64,000 nucleotides of DNA from Paramoeba atlantica (Eukaryota > Discosea): positions 248,001 to 312,000 of the forward strand of contig CDRNVI010000049.1 in the NCBI GenBank assembly GCA_977017575.1. Reading direction: 5' to 3'. Shown piece by piece: positions 1-9,136 of the stretch. The notes under the pieces are model-generated. The model was not told the origin of the DNA and made no database searches. It worked only from the letters and a program-made list of their open reading frames with translations. Both the position numbers and the translations under genes were made by a program. Numbering within the stretch: the stretch's first letter is position 1; every line of letters begins with the position of its first letter.

Positions 1-582
1 AAACGTGAAAAGAGTTGTAGTTTTTGTGCAGAAATGGAAAAAGACGGGATCCTATAGCTCACAACACGCATTACAGTTGTCCTTCAACGAGTTCCCGTTA
101 GATCACTCGTTGAATCCTAGACGTGGCGTATTCAATGGCAAGATAAAACACAAAAACACATCGCAGAGCCTGCAAGATTCAATATCTGCAAAATTCATAA
201 TCTTTTGAAGAAATTTGAAGAATCACTTACCCGCTATTTCACATTTACACATTATATTTCGGCAGGAAAGGCGACCTAAAAAGACAAGGCGTTTGGGCTG
301 GAACACATCTGAAATTAAAGTAGGCGGACTTCCCCATCGACCTCAACGAAGTGTGAAACCACGACGCTTGTTGAGCATAATGATGAGAAAAATAGTGAGA
401 AATCTTTCAAGAAAACGGGAGGGATAAAAATAAATTGCGTCGAGTCGGCATTTCAAGCAAAACGTTCAGAAAAAATTTACTAAGAAAAATAGTAAAAAAT
501 ATAGTTTTTATATATAGTGTTTCAAAGTTTATAGTACTATAATAGTACTATAAAATAGTTTTTGTAGTTTTACGGACCTCTG
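1..582. mobile_element. Right-hand part of a hAT-like non-autonomous element (copy A)
   Basis: This stretch matches two parts of the complete element at 24409-26325. Bases 5-66 match 25350-25411 with only a few differences, and 466-582 match about 26220-26325. The right end reads TTTTACGGACCTCTG, close to the other copy's TTTTACTGACCTCTG, so the element ends at 582. Its left end lies outside the window. The middle (about 70-465) is shorter than in copy B and mostly different, so the copies differ by large indels. If the family makes 8-bp duplications, the target here would be GATGAAAC at 583-590. No transposase is recognisable. Confidence 0.65.
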
Positions 583-997
583 GATGAAACCATTCAGGTT
601 CGGGGTCGGTTCGCCTGGGTTCGCCTGGCGCAATCTATTCCCCTTCTACTAATTCTTATTTATTACTTTTTTATTAATTCGTCCTTTTTATTCGTTTTTC
701 TGTTTTTTAATGTATGTATTGAATACATACCTTATTCTAATATATCTATCATATTAAATGTTGCAAGACAGCGACAACTGCAACATCATTAAGGAACTGT
801 ACGGAGTTCCTATTGATGGGACTATTCTTCTTGAAGCATTAGTGCTCATGTCACAGGCTCGTGATACAGGGCTATTGTTTCATGAAAATGCGTCCAAAAC
901 GTCGCTTTGTCGGGTGAAGGAGAAGAATCTTACAAACACTTGCATGCATCCGTACCATCACCGGTACCTCCGACCCCTTTTTATAACAAGAATATAA

Positions 998-1513
998 CAT
1001 AAAAAGATCAACAACATCTCCCTAAAGCTCCTGGCTCAAAGCTTGAATGCGAAGCAACAATACGCAATCCGCGTACACACACCTTCAGAGACAGGTGAAG
1101 CTGTAAAATTGTTTGTTAAAAAGGTGGAGGAGGTTATTCAGACGTGGCTGGGTCTGCTTACGGCAGAGAAAATCGAGCCGGCTCGCCTTCCTATTAAGAA
1201 AGGGGGATTGCGATTGACTTCGCGTACTAACATTAGAGAGGCGGCATATACTTGTAATACTTCGCTTCATATGACAAAAGAGCGCCAAAATTCCTTTTCT
1301 GCTCGTGCCAATGGAGTGAGGGGAAACGGAATTCTCAACGCCGGTAACTCCCACGATCTAGTACCACCAACACACGACAAGAACAATCGCAGCGATATAC
1401 CACGACGAAGTACTAAAGATCATAGAGAAGGACCCATTCATCTCCAAGATCCTAAGGGCAACGACGATAAATGGGCCAGAGCGAGATATTCCTGCATCCA
1501 AGCGCGAAGCTGA
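998..1513 (+). mobile_element. Possible reverse-transcriptase remnant (LINE-like)
   Basis: The plus-strand frame encodes a segment with ARLPIKKGGLRLTS followed by an Ala/Tyr-containing stretch. That order resembles the region after the catalytic core in many non-LTR (LINE-type) reverse transcriptases, where a leucine-proline plus glycine-glycine-leucine motif precedes a short-residue helix. The preceding residues (about 1043-1170) fit the helical thumb that comes before it. No YxDD catalytic motif, endonuclease or RNase H is seen, so at most a fossil fragment remains. The resemblance is by eye and short; the family and age are unknown. Confidence 0.35.
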
Positions 1514-2468
1514 GGTACGAAGTGTGCTTCGAGGAAAGGTTGCGAGAACTGGCGGTAATTTTTTTTCTCCACCCTCAAAAGATAGAGTGGTTTTTTTGGT
1601 CAAGGGGCACCTTATTGCATTACCTAAGGTGCAGGGGCATGGCACACCCCACCTCCCTATCTTAGTGCTGCTGCTGTGACGTCAGTAGGGCACCTAGGCT
1701 CACCTCCGTAGGGCACCGCAAAAGCTATATTTTTGTAGCTGGCTCACGCAGCGAAAAGCACTCTTTTTGGAACCTTTCGAGGTATTTTTTTCGTGTCTGT
1801 GTAGATGACTCGTCATCTTCATGGGCGCCTACGTCCCGCTGATACAGGCTTCGGTACCAGAGAGGGATGAGACCACATCGCTTCGGCGACAAACAGTCCA
1901 TTTTGAACATTGAACCGGCACCTCCATACTGCAAAGAAATTTTCCATGATACTGGAGGTTTTCTCCGTCTTCCAGTAAAGACTTCACTTCTCAGAGCCAG
2001 AAAAGTTTGCAGCTAACTTTGAAAAACACGCCAAGTAGAAATCGCCATTGGTTTCAATGGGATTCGGTCGGTTCGCCTCGGTTCGCTTCGGTCCGTCCAG
2101 GTGACGTTTTTTTAAGTTTCACCCCTCTAAATCTTCTTGTACATCTAGGCCCCCTGGATCAGTTCCCCTTCGGATCCCCGCGCACATTGCGGAAAGACCC
2201 CCCCGTTGAAGCACGGCAATCCCCATCCTCAAATTCAGAAATTAACCACGAGGCTTAGGAACCAACTCCTATTTCAACATCATCATTTCCTCCGCGGACA
2301 CAAGTGGAGCGAAAGGACGCCGCTGATACTCGTCGTAGGCGTCGAGTAGACGCCTTGGATTTTGCGTCTAGTGCGGTGCAAATGCATCTAAAGCGGAAGG
2401 AACGGGGCGGCAACAAAATGCTACAGAAAGCAAGGATAAAGAAAAACTTCGAAGAGGAACTTTGGGCT

Positions 2469-3243
2469 AAACTGAAGCAAAATTCGGTTTTTTCGTTTTT
2501 TTCATAAATCTGTTCAAAAATTGTTCAAAAATTGTTGAAAAACTTAAACTGACAACTTTAGGCTTAAAAAGCGGACACTATACATATACGCAAGCGCAAT
2601 GCTCTTTTAGATTTTCAAGCACGCGCAACAAAGCATCCCCCCCATTACACTTCAAACTTCCGCTTCCCTGCTCTGCGTAGGCCTGCACCCGATCTTCTCT
2701 CCGGGCCCCGAGACAAATATTGTGACGGGCGCCATCTGTTCAAATTCTCGATTTTCAAATACGAAAAGAGAACCCATTTGCGAATTGTCAAACGAATGAT
2801 TTCAAAGATTACATACAGTCCGGGTTTTGTAATATAGGTGGGGTGCCCTTCTTATTTATCCTATATCAAACTTTTGTTTTTGTTTTTTTCTTGTTTTACT
2901 TTTTTCTTTTTCTTTTTTTATGAACGACCGCCCACTTTATAGTCGCTTCTTGGGCCTCTTTTTCTGCTGAATGGTAGTTTAGAATTTTATGAAAATTTGT
3001 TAAGTGCCAAAAAATAATCGCTTCGCGAAAAGTGGGTACCCAACCACTCACCTTAGAAAAGGAACTCATAAGCGTACCAGAATTGGGGGAACTCATAAGC
3101 AGGGGGGTATAGTAACTGAAAATGACGAAAAGAATAGCGAAAAACTCAAGAAAATACGAATACGATCTCTGGAGAAGTATTTTCTACAATCAGAGAATTT
3201 GATCGACAAAAATTGAAAAAAAAACCGAATTTTGCTTCAGTTT
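2469..3243. repeat. 25-bp inverted repeat pair bounding about 775 bp
   Basis: AACTGAAGCAAAATTCGG preceded by A and followed by a run of T at 2469-2493 recurs as its reverse complement at 3219-3243, identical over about 25 bases. Weaker inverted similarity continues outside the arms (GGAACTTTGGG on the left against CGAACTTTGC on the right). The interior holds only short frames. This may be the terminal repeat of a decayed DNA element or an inverted duplication of one end. No target duplication is clear, so the class is unassigned. Confidence 0.5.
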
Positions 3244-4160
3244 CACCGAACTTTGCACTGATCGTGCGAACTGCACTTTATACGGCAGAAAGCACGCCGA
3301 TGAACCAAAGGCACTTCGTGACAATATGCAGCAGCTGTTTCACCTAAAGTGCCGACATTGCGGCAATTTGTCACTCCTATGGCGAGAGTTATTACAACTC
3401 TCATCTAAACCATACGTGCCCCGGCCTTCAAAAGTCCGAGCCAAAAAAACAATGCCTGAACAGGGCTCGGCTAGAACCATCCAAGAATACTGGAGTCATG
3501 TGTTTCCTTCCGTCATCGCAACAACAAACATTCCCTTATCAAGGGCTCTCCGCACACAACAAACTCTGATGAAATTATTACCCAACGGTACGCGTAAGGA
3601 AGATATAGTTCTCGGCATGACAAGGACCGTGCATGAGCTAGCTCACCTTTCAACGATTGCGAAGCACATATGGGAGCAAGTCCACGCCAGCATTGATATG
3701 TATCACTTGTTCGGGAAGTTCACATGTATAATATTTATAGGTGGAAGCACAAGTAGGTGCACTTACCCAGATGGAAAACGCGGCAATCGTTGCAAGCACC
3801 AGTTCTTCATTCGTATGACGCAATGGGAGTGAACGAAAATGATGAAAGTTTGTAAAAAGCGACGCTTTCGGCGTCTGACCTTCGGCGTTTACGATAAACA
3901 GTCAAGTTGAAAAGACACTGTAACATGAAGCTGGGGTGAAGAAATAAAAAATACAAAAACATCAAATAAAAATTGGATACCATCGAGCCAAACTTTAAGT
4001 ACATTTGCAACAAGAATCCCTTTCAAACCGTCAAGCCGGACATAGGATGTCAAGGTTCCTTCCACATAGGGGGTTCCTTCTGCGTTGGTATCTACAGACT
4101 GATACCGTGGATAGGAACATCAGTATATAAAGCCCAATCAGTTAGCACACAAATATACTA

Positions 4161-4523
4161 AAGGGGGGGTTCGTCTATTATTAACAGTTTTGTTTTGTTA
4201 ATAATAGACGGTCTTTTAATAATAGATGAAATAATACCTCCTTTTTCGAATACTAGATGAACATTTTTATCTATTATTAACAATCGACCTTTTAGGCTTG
4301 TTATAGGCTCGTTTTCTACCCTTATCCCCACGAATAAGTTATTCGTTGGGTTACGTTTACGAAAAAAGCCCCATGAAAGTTGGTTTTAGCGATTTTGACT
4401 TTAGGGAAGCTGCGAAAAATGAAGGAAATTAATTCTTGTTAGTAATAGATGAATGTTAATAATAGATGAAATAATACTATTGTTAATAATACATGGTTGC
4501 TACTAATAGACGAACCTCCCCTT
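4161..4523. mobile_element. TA-flanked MITE with imperfect terminal inverted repeats
   Basis: The left end AAGGGGGGGTTCGTCTATTA and the reverse complement of the right end AAGGGGAGGTTCGTCTATTA differ at one base over the first 20. Both ends are flanked by TA (4159-4160 and 4524-4525), the target duplication typical of Tc1/mariner elements. Inside, near both ends, sits a repeated AT-rich unit containing TAATAATAGATGAAATAATA (near 4219 and 4456). At 363 bp and without a coding frame this is a non-autonomous miniature element. The superfamily is inferred from the TA target alone. Confidence 0.75.
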
Positions 4524-4596
4524 TAATTTCTTTTATAAATGTCTTTTATGAGCACAATTTAAGTTTACGAAGTCGCGTAAGCTTAATTTTGAGGTA

Positions 4597-4772
4597 CTGT
4601 TCCCCCCCGTTTAAGCGCACCTTGATTTCCGTGAAAAGTGCGCTTAAACGGGGGGAGTCTGAATCAGTACGTAACAAAAATTTGGCACCGCTTCGCGGCG
4701 CCGGAGTCCGCACCTCAACTCTATGTGCGCTTAAACGGGGGGTCTGATCGGGTGCGCTTAGGGGGGGGACAG
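4597..4772. mobile_element. Small TA-flanked MITE with GC-rich ends
   Basis: The element begins CTGTTCCCCCCCGTTTAAGC and ends, in reverse complement, CTGTCCCCCCCCTAAGCGCA, with TA on each side (4595-4596 and 4773-4774). The terminal motif GTGCGCTTAAACGGGGGG also appears twice internally, near 4638 and 4722, so the 176-bp unit is built largely from repeats of its own ends. No coding capacity. It is probably mobilised in trans by a Tc1/mariner-type transposase, inferred from the TA target. Confidence 0.75.
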
Positions 4773-4774
4773 TA

Positions 4775-5155
4775 TTACATTTTATCCCCACTCTAAGTGG
4801 GGGTAGCCCCAATCATACCTTTGCAATTTTTTTTAATACCAGCAAATTGTCAGTGGCAGTTTTGTAGCAGATACAGTATGTTTGAAATTTATTCCGAATG
4901 TAAGTTTACGGTATGGGATATAGGGTAGAGGGAAGATAATGAGGGGTAAAGGAGATCAAGTCTCGCCCGTCTAAACGTGAGCTCTCGATCCTTGGAGGAC
5001 GAATGAGATCTTCACAGAGGATAAATCTCCGAGATTATTAGCATTTAAAAAAATATAGGGCGAACATTTGGATGAATCACACTCGTTGCAAAGCGAACGA
5101 TAAAATGCATTTCTGTCTACTAGAAAAAACGAAGTTTCTACAGGAAAGCCTCTAG
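4775..5155. other. Spacer between the mobile-element region and the last minus-strand gene
   Basis: No open frame, RNA gene or repeat is recognised. A short hairpin (CCCCACTCTAAGTGGGG near 4788-4804) lies just outside the MITE. If the minus-strand cluster is one polycistronic unit, transcription would run out somewhere here, but no terminator signal can be named. Confidence 0.3.
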
Positions 5156-5584
5156 CTAGTCACTTATTAGATTACACGTATAAGGCACGGGTGTTTTATT
5201 TAACCATTCGTATTGCGTAATAGGAATCAGACCCATCCACATGCATTTGAGAACAACAACGGAAAGTGCGATAAGATTGAACAATGCAAAATTCCATTTC
5301 GCTGCACGAACAGCTGGTTGAAGCTCTGCATCGTGCTCATACGTGTTGAAATGACTGGCCAAAGACATAATAGCTTTAATGGGCTGCAATATGGACATAA
5401 CAGTTACAACAATGCTAAAAAGGTGAATTTCATTCCCGATCATCCATAACATGAAGAGAGTCATCGGGATGCTTCGCAAAGGAGCACGACCGAGAGATCT
5501 AATGCGGTTTTCTTTTACATGCCAGTCTGTATTAAGCGTCGGTGAGTCACGTTTCAAACATGTTTCCGAACCGCTCGATTTCAT
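5156..5584 (-). CDS. EMC4: ER membrane protein complex subunit 4 (EMC4)
   Basis: A 142-residue protein matching the EMC4 (TMEM85) family, a subunit of the ER insertase for tail-anchored and multipass proteins. The signature PLRSIPMTLFMLWMIGNEIH (residues about 35-54) corresponds to the family's P-x-KSIPMNLFM-x-YMSGN core, followed by a hydrophobic stretch to about residue 75 containing PIKAI. A second membrane segment spans about 99-121, followed by the conserved MGLIPIT-x-x-x-WL motif. At 142 residues it is shorter than the roughly 180-residue animal and fungal proteins, mainly at the N-terminus. It is the last gene of the minus-strand array; downstream lies mobile-element debris. Confidence 0.88.
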   Translation of the reverse strand: MKSSGSETCLKRDSPTLNTDWHVKENRIRSLGRAPLRSIPMTLFMLWMIGNEIHLFSIVVTVMSILQPIKAIMSLASHFNTYEHDAELQPAVRAAKWNFALFNLIALSVVVLKCMWMGLIPITQYEWLNKTPVPYTCNLISD

Positions 5585-5838
5585 GTTTTACAATACGAAA
5601 TGTCTTAATGCATTCAAACCGCCCCGTGTTTGACTAAAGTAAATAACCGTTAATGCACCTAGTATAACAACATACCTAGTATACTCAGTAGAGATGTGTG
5701 TTGTATATCGCTTTAGAACGTATTACCACATCTTTTACGAAAGGAGTGCGGGAAGTCTCAATTCAAAGAGAGACAAAATATTGAGTCAATTTATCTTAAT
5801 CAGTTGACTGTACATCATTGTTTTTATGTTCGTGTGAG

Positions 5839-6573
5839 TCACTCGAAAAGGTCTTCAATGGAAGAAAATAAGACGGTTGGCCCTTCAATTGGATCAGAGT
5901 CTTGATCATTCGGACCGGAGTCTTGGTGAATTGGTGCTACATCCACCAAAACACACGATGGAACTTCATCAGTCGAAAGCTGAATTTTCGTCATGCGCAT
6001 ATCAAAGGATATCAGAGATTTAGGTAGAGAAGTAGTTTGCAGAATGCCAGAAAACAAGTTGCTATCTATTCGAATGTAGCGAATTCCGGAAGGCAGTCTG
6101 CTAGTGTCCACAGTACCCTGAAAATAATTGTCTGAAATATTGAAGTATATTAATGCTGAAGGGAGTAAAGTAAAATCGATAAATCCCGTGAATCGAGAGT
6201 ACATGACGCTGAAGTCTTCGAGACATGAAGGCAATAAAGTTACGTCGATAGAACCGTGAAGATGATTTCTGTCGTGATATCCGCTGACGTCAACCAAAAC
6301 AACTGTTCGTGGCGTATGAGTCCATTTCATGATCCCATAGAGATCCCTTCCCAAGCGTGTAGAACTCCATAAAAGTTTTGAAACTTGACCACTCTCATCG
6401 CACTCCACACCTTCCCAAGCGCATGCCGAAGTTTGCTCAGTCCAGGATGGAAATGTGTGAACTCGATTTTCTATTTCTTCAGTGAGACGCAATAACTCAT
6501 ACTCTTGAGGAAGCAATGCGCCATGAATCTTCCTTGCCTCATGATCCATGTCGGAGAAAGAAGCGCGATACAT
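5839..6573 (-). CDS. Leucine-rich repeat protein, family member 1
   Basis: A 244-residue protein with an N-terminal cap containing CAWEGVECDESGQV (about 51-64), the C-x-W-x-GV-x-C pattern that precedes plant-type extracellular LRRs. About four or five degenerate repeats of the form LP-x-x-L-x-x-L-x-x-x-x-N-x-F-x-G follow (110-200). The acidic tail carries a short repeat, HQDSG/NDQDS. Two relatives lie at 32569-33267 and 35133-35966; all begin with LP followed by an acidic helix. The cap suggests a secreted or surface location, but no clear signal peptide begins at this Met. A hydrophobic open frame overlaps the 5' end in another frame (6471-6677). Ligand and function unknown. Confidence 0.75.
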   Translation of the reverse strand: MYRASFSDMDHEARKIHGALLPQEYELLRLTEEIENRVHTFPSWTEQTSACAWEGVECDESGQVSKLLWSSTRLGRDLYGIMKWTHTPRTVVLVDVSGYHDRNHLHGSIDVTLLPSCLEDFSVMYSRFTGFIDFTLLPSALIYFNISDNYFQGTVDTSRLPSGIRYIRIDSNLFSGILQTTSLPKSLISFDMRMTKIQLSTDEVPSCVLVDVAPIHQDSGPNDQDSDPIEGPTVLFSSIEDLFE

Positions 6574-6884
6574 CGTAAAAAGGAACTAGAAAAGGAACTA
6601 GAAAATGCCTCGATAAGGAAACTTAGCAACATGTGTAAGCAAGATTTTGGCACCACCGTAGACCGCACGACTGACACATCACATACATAACATCACATAC
6701 TAAAGCTGATTGAGCGAATGTGCTCTACATATTGTATTAGAGATTGTGAAAGTAAGGTGGGGATGGCACCATACTTACTGTATTGGATTTGACGCATTCT
6801 TCTCGAAAACAAAAAGGTGGAGAATTTTTGAATTCAGCTTTACTCTAAAGATTCTGAAACTATTTTCAATAATACATCACTCCG

Positions 6885-7661
6885 TCAGTTCAGTTCTTGT
6901 GAGATTTCGCGCACGCACTTCTCAGCCACATCGGTAATGTGTTGAAAACGAACCGGGCCCAAAAGTATACCTCCGAACCATCGTGTAACTGAAACAAAAT
7001 GAGAGATACAGCGATTTTTACGTAACACAGCCAATATCTTACCCCCAGCAAGTCGTTCTCCGTCGTCCACAGCACCTTCTTTTACGTGCATTGTAGAGTG
7101 GAAATCCGTGGATTCGCATTCTTTCCCGGCGCTCATACTTGAAGCAAGTTTGAAATCCAAGGGTGTCTGATTTTTTCTTTTTTTATTTAGCGACGTGGGC
7201 TCATTTGATCTTGAATTGATATTGGAGGCACACTTCATATGCACATTCTTGCTTGAAAAAAGGCCTATATCCGTCGAATATCGATACGCGTGTATGGATG
7301 GATGAGCAGCCTCAACGACATCAGGGAATCGAATCTTGATAAGCTCAAGTGTATCCACCACGTCTTGTAGCGAGCGTATTCCTACAGCAACGTGACCAAC
7401 AAACCGCGAGCCTCTGTCTTGTATTTCACGAGTTCCCCGAATCAAGCGTATCTGACGTGATGACAAACGGGACGCAATCACGGTTTTTCTATCTTTTCTG
7501 AATAAGGATAACATGGGCGACATCGTTGTTGAGCGATGTCCATTTTCACTGATGTTTTCTTCGTCATCAACGTCTATGCTCTTCTGGTATAAACATTTGA
7601 AACCGTAGGTCGAGAGAGAACCACTTTTTTGAAAGGAATCATGGTTGTTTAGTGACTTCAT
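6885..7661 (-). CDS. IMPACT/YIH1-type (UPF0029) protein with an insertion
   Basis: The two halves of the UPF0029/IMPACT fold are clear: DRGSRFVGHVAV (82-93) with AYRYS (125-129), then DDGERLAGGKIL (199-210) and VTRWFGGILLGPVRF (225-239). Eukaryotic IMPACT/YIH1 proteins bind GCN1 and restrain the eIF2-alpha kinase GCN2; bacterial YigZ shares the fold. No N-terminal RWD domain is seen. Here the first 60 residues are unassigned, and about 70 polar residues (130-198) separate AYR from DDGE, which are close together in typical members. The match to the fold is firm; the role in GCN2 control is inferred from the family. Confidence 0.82.
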   Translation of the reverse strand: MKSLNNHDSFQKSGSLSTYGFKCLYQKSIDVDDEENISENGHRSTTMSPMLSLFRKDRKTVIASRLSSRQIRLIRGTREIQDRGSRFVGHVAVGIRSLQDVVDTLELIKIRFPDVVEAAHPSIHAYRYSTDIGLFSSKNVHMKCASNINSRSNEPTSLNKKRKNQTPLDFKLASSMSAGKECESTDFHSTMHVKEGAVDDGERLAGGKILAVLRKNRCISHFVSVTRWFGGILLGPVRFQHITDVAEKCVREISQELN

Positions 7662-7832
7662 ACAAATAAAGAGGGATAAACATTTATCACTTCCATGACT
7701 ACTGCCTTCTATTGTTAGTGTTTTTCAGAAAATCCAGAACGGAAAAAAAACTCTGTTGTTCTGTCCTTGTATATTTTTCTGTCCTTGAATACATAGTTTT
7801 GTTAACTTGTTCGAACATGTTCAATTACGCAT

Positions 7833-9014
7833 TCATCTGGCGACCTCAAAGGAGGGAATCTTTTTCTTCCACAATCCCTCCGTAGCTTGTGAAAATTCTA
7901 AGGCTGCCTCATCCGACATCATTGCGGGATGCTGAAAGATTCGAGGTATTTCTTTGCAATCAGCATAGAATTCGCCCGATGTAAGTTGCTTAGAGTATAT
8001 ACAATACAGGATACTATGTGATCCCTGTTGTGAAGTCTGAAACACTAAAGGGAGAAATGTTCGCGAAATAAAGTTATAAAAGGAACGAGGCAAAATGCGG
8101 TCGTAAAGATTCGACATCACAGCGCCCGGATGAACGGAAACGGAGGTAATACCCACCGCGCTGTGCTCTAAGTGCAATGCTCGAGCATCCAGAGCATTCG
8201 CAAGCTTGGATACACCATAGCACGAGACACCTGCGAAGCGCCCCTCCACCGGATAGAGGTACTCCAGAGCGTTGATCTCCCTGGGGGCGGTCAGAAAACT
8301 CGCAATACTGGACACGCAGACCACCCGCGCGTGACTTCGTTTAAGTTCGCCCATAAGCAGTCGGGTGAGAAGATAATGGCCAAGATAGTTCGTCCCATAA
8401 TGAGCCTCAAATCCATCCGCTGTACATTGAGTTCCTTCAAGATAAAACACACCTGCATTGTTTATGAGGTAATCTAACGACGTTTGGTAGGATTGAAAAA
8501 GGTTTGCACAGTTTATTATGGAAGTAGAATCCGAAAGGTCCAAAGGAAGAATCGTCACTAATGCCTTCGTGTTTTCTTTGCGGATTTCAAGGGCTGTGAG
8601 TTTCCCTTTCTGAACATTCCGACATGCCAAAAAAACATGACAATCATGAGCGCAGAGATCTTTGACCACTTCACGCCCGATGCCGGAGTTTCCACCAGTG
8701 ACCAGCGCGACCTTGCCCTGCAACGAGTGCCGACAGGTGCAGGATACCCCGCGTGCGATCCAACGGCAAAACGCGTATGATGCAATCAGGAGTGATCCCC
8801 AGGCAAGGGGTGTTGATGGTACCAAGCACTTGTATAGCACAGTAGGGACGAGTACGCATGCCAATGCCGCTTTTCCTAGCGTGAAATACACAATCCGAGG
8901 AGTAAGCCGAAGGTTTATCATCTTTAACTCTAAGATGGTAAGGACTGTTAAAGTGTTGGAATGTATTTGATATGCGAAAATAATAGAATATCCCACATTC
9001 CTCAATACAGACAT
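7833..9014 (-). CDS. Short-chain dehydrogenase/reductase, retinol dehydrogenase-like, membrane-anchored
   Basis: A classical SDR fold: the nucleotide-binding TGGNSGIG (106-113), LDLSD (158-162), NNAG (185-188), the catalytic serine in VCVSSIAS (about 235), and YGVSK (266-270) giving the Tyr and Lys of the active site. The pattern of motifs resembles the RDH11-14/WWOX group, which reduce or oxidise lipophilic alcohols with NADP(H). Hydrophobic segments at about 41-62 and 70-84 would anchor it in a membrane with the catalytic domain following. Translation may begin at Met32 rather than Met1. The substrate cannot be read from sequence. A pyrimidine-rich tract on the coding strand (9100-9123) lies upstream. 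Confidence 0.85.
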   Translation of the reverse strand: MSVLRNVGYSIIFAYQIHSNTLTVLTILELKMINLRLTPRIVYFTLGKAALACVLVPTVLYKCLVPSTPLAWGSLLIASYAFCRWIARGVSCTCRHSLQGKVALVTGGNSGIGREVVKDLCAHDCHVFLACRNVQKGKLTALEIRKENTKALVTILPLDLSDSTSIINCANLFQSYQTSLDYLINNAGVFYLEGTQCTADGFEAHYGTNYLGHYLLTRLLMGELKRSHARVVCVSSIASFLTAPREINALEYLYPVEGRFAGVSCYGVSKLANALDARALHLEHSAVGITSVSVHPGAVMSNLYDRILPRSFYNFISRTFLPLVFQTSQQGSHSILYCIYSKQLTSGEFYADCKEIPRIFQHPAMMSDEAALEFSQATEGLWKKKIPSFEVAR

Positions 9015-9099
9015 GTTTCTTTTTTCAACATGGTTTCAATATGGTTTCGGGGTTCTTATTTATGTCAGTACTAAAGGTTGACAGTGATCTGTTGACGTT

Positions 9100-9123
9100 C
9101 AAGAAACAGAAAAAGAGAGAACA
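9100..9123 (-). promoter_or_regulatory. Pyrimidine-rich tract upstream of the SDR gene
   Basis: The plus strand reads AAGAAACAGAAAAAGAGAGA followed by ACAG, so the coding strand carries a pyrimidine tract about 85-110 bases before the start at 9014, with AG dinucleotides downstream of it. In kinetoplastids such tracts direct spliced-leader addition and polyadenylation of the preceding gene. That function here is inference. Confidence 0.35.
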
Positions 9124-9136
9124 GACCTATCGATAT

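Larger units (their letters stand above)
583..4158. other. Gene-poor, repeat-rich region without a convincing host gene
   Basis: Open frames here are short, start late and match no family I recognise, apart from a reverse-transcriptase-like stretch near 1.0-1.3 kb. A 168-codon plus-strand frame at 3326-3832 is the longest; it contains a CxxC pair (CRHCG) near its start but no recognisable domain, and I leave it unassigned. A short motif, GGTCGGTTCGCC followed by a second GGTTCGC, occurs near 609-630 and again near 2067-2092, perhaps marking ends or internal repeats of one element. The region sits downstream of the last gene of the minus-strand cluster and looks like accumulated transposon debris. 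Confidence 0.5.

Noticed and set aside
3326-3832. 168-codon plus-strand gene
   Set aside because: One CxxC pair and no other recognisable feature; it sits in transposon debris against the strand of all host genes, so I do not call it.
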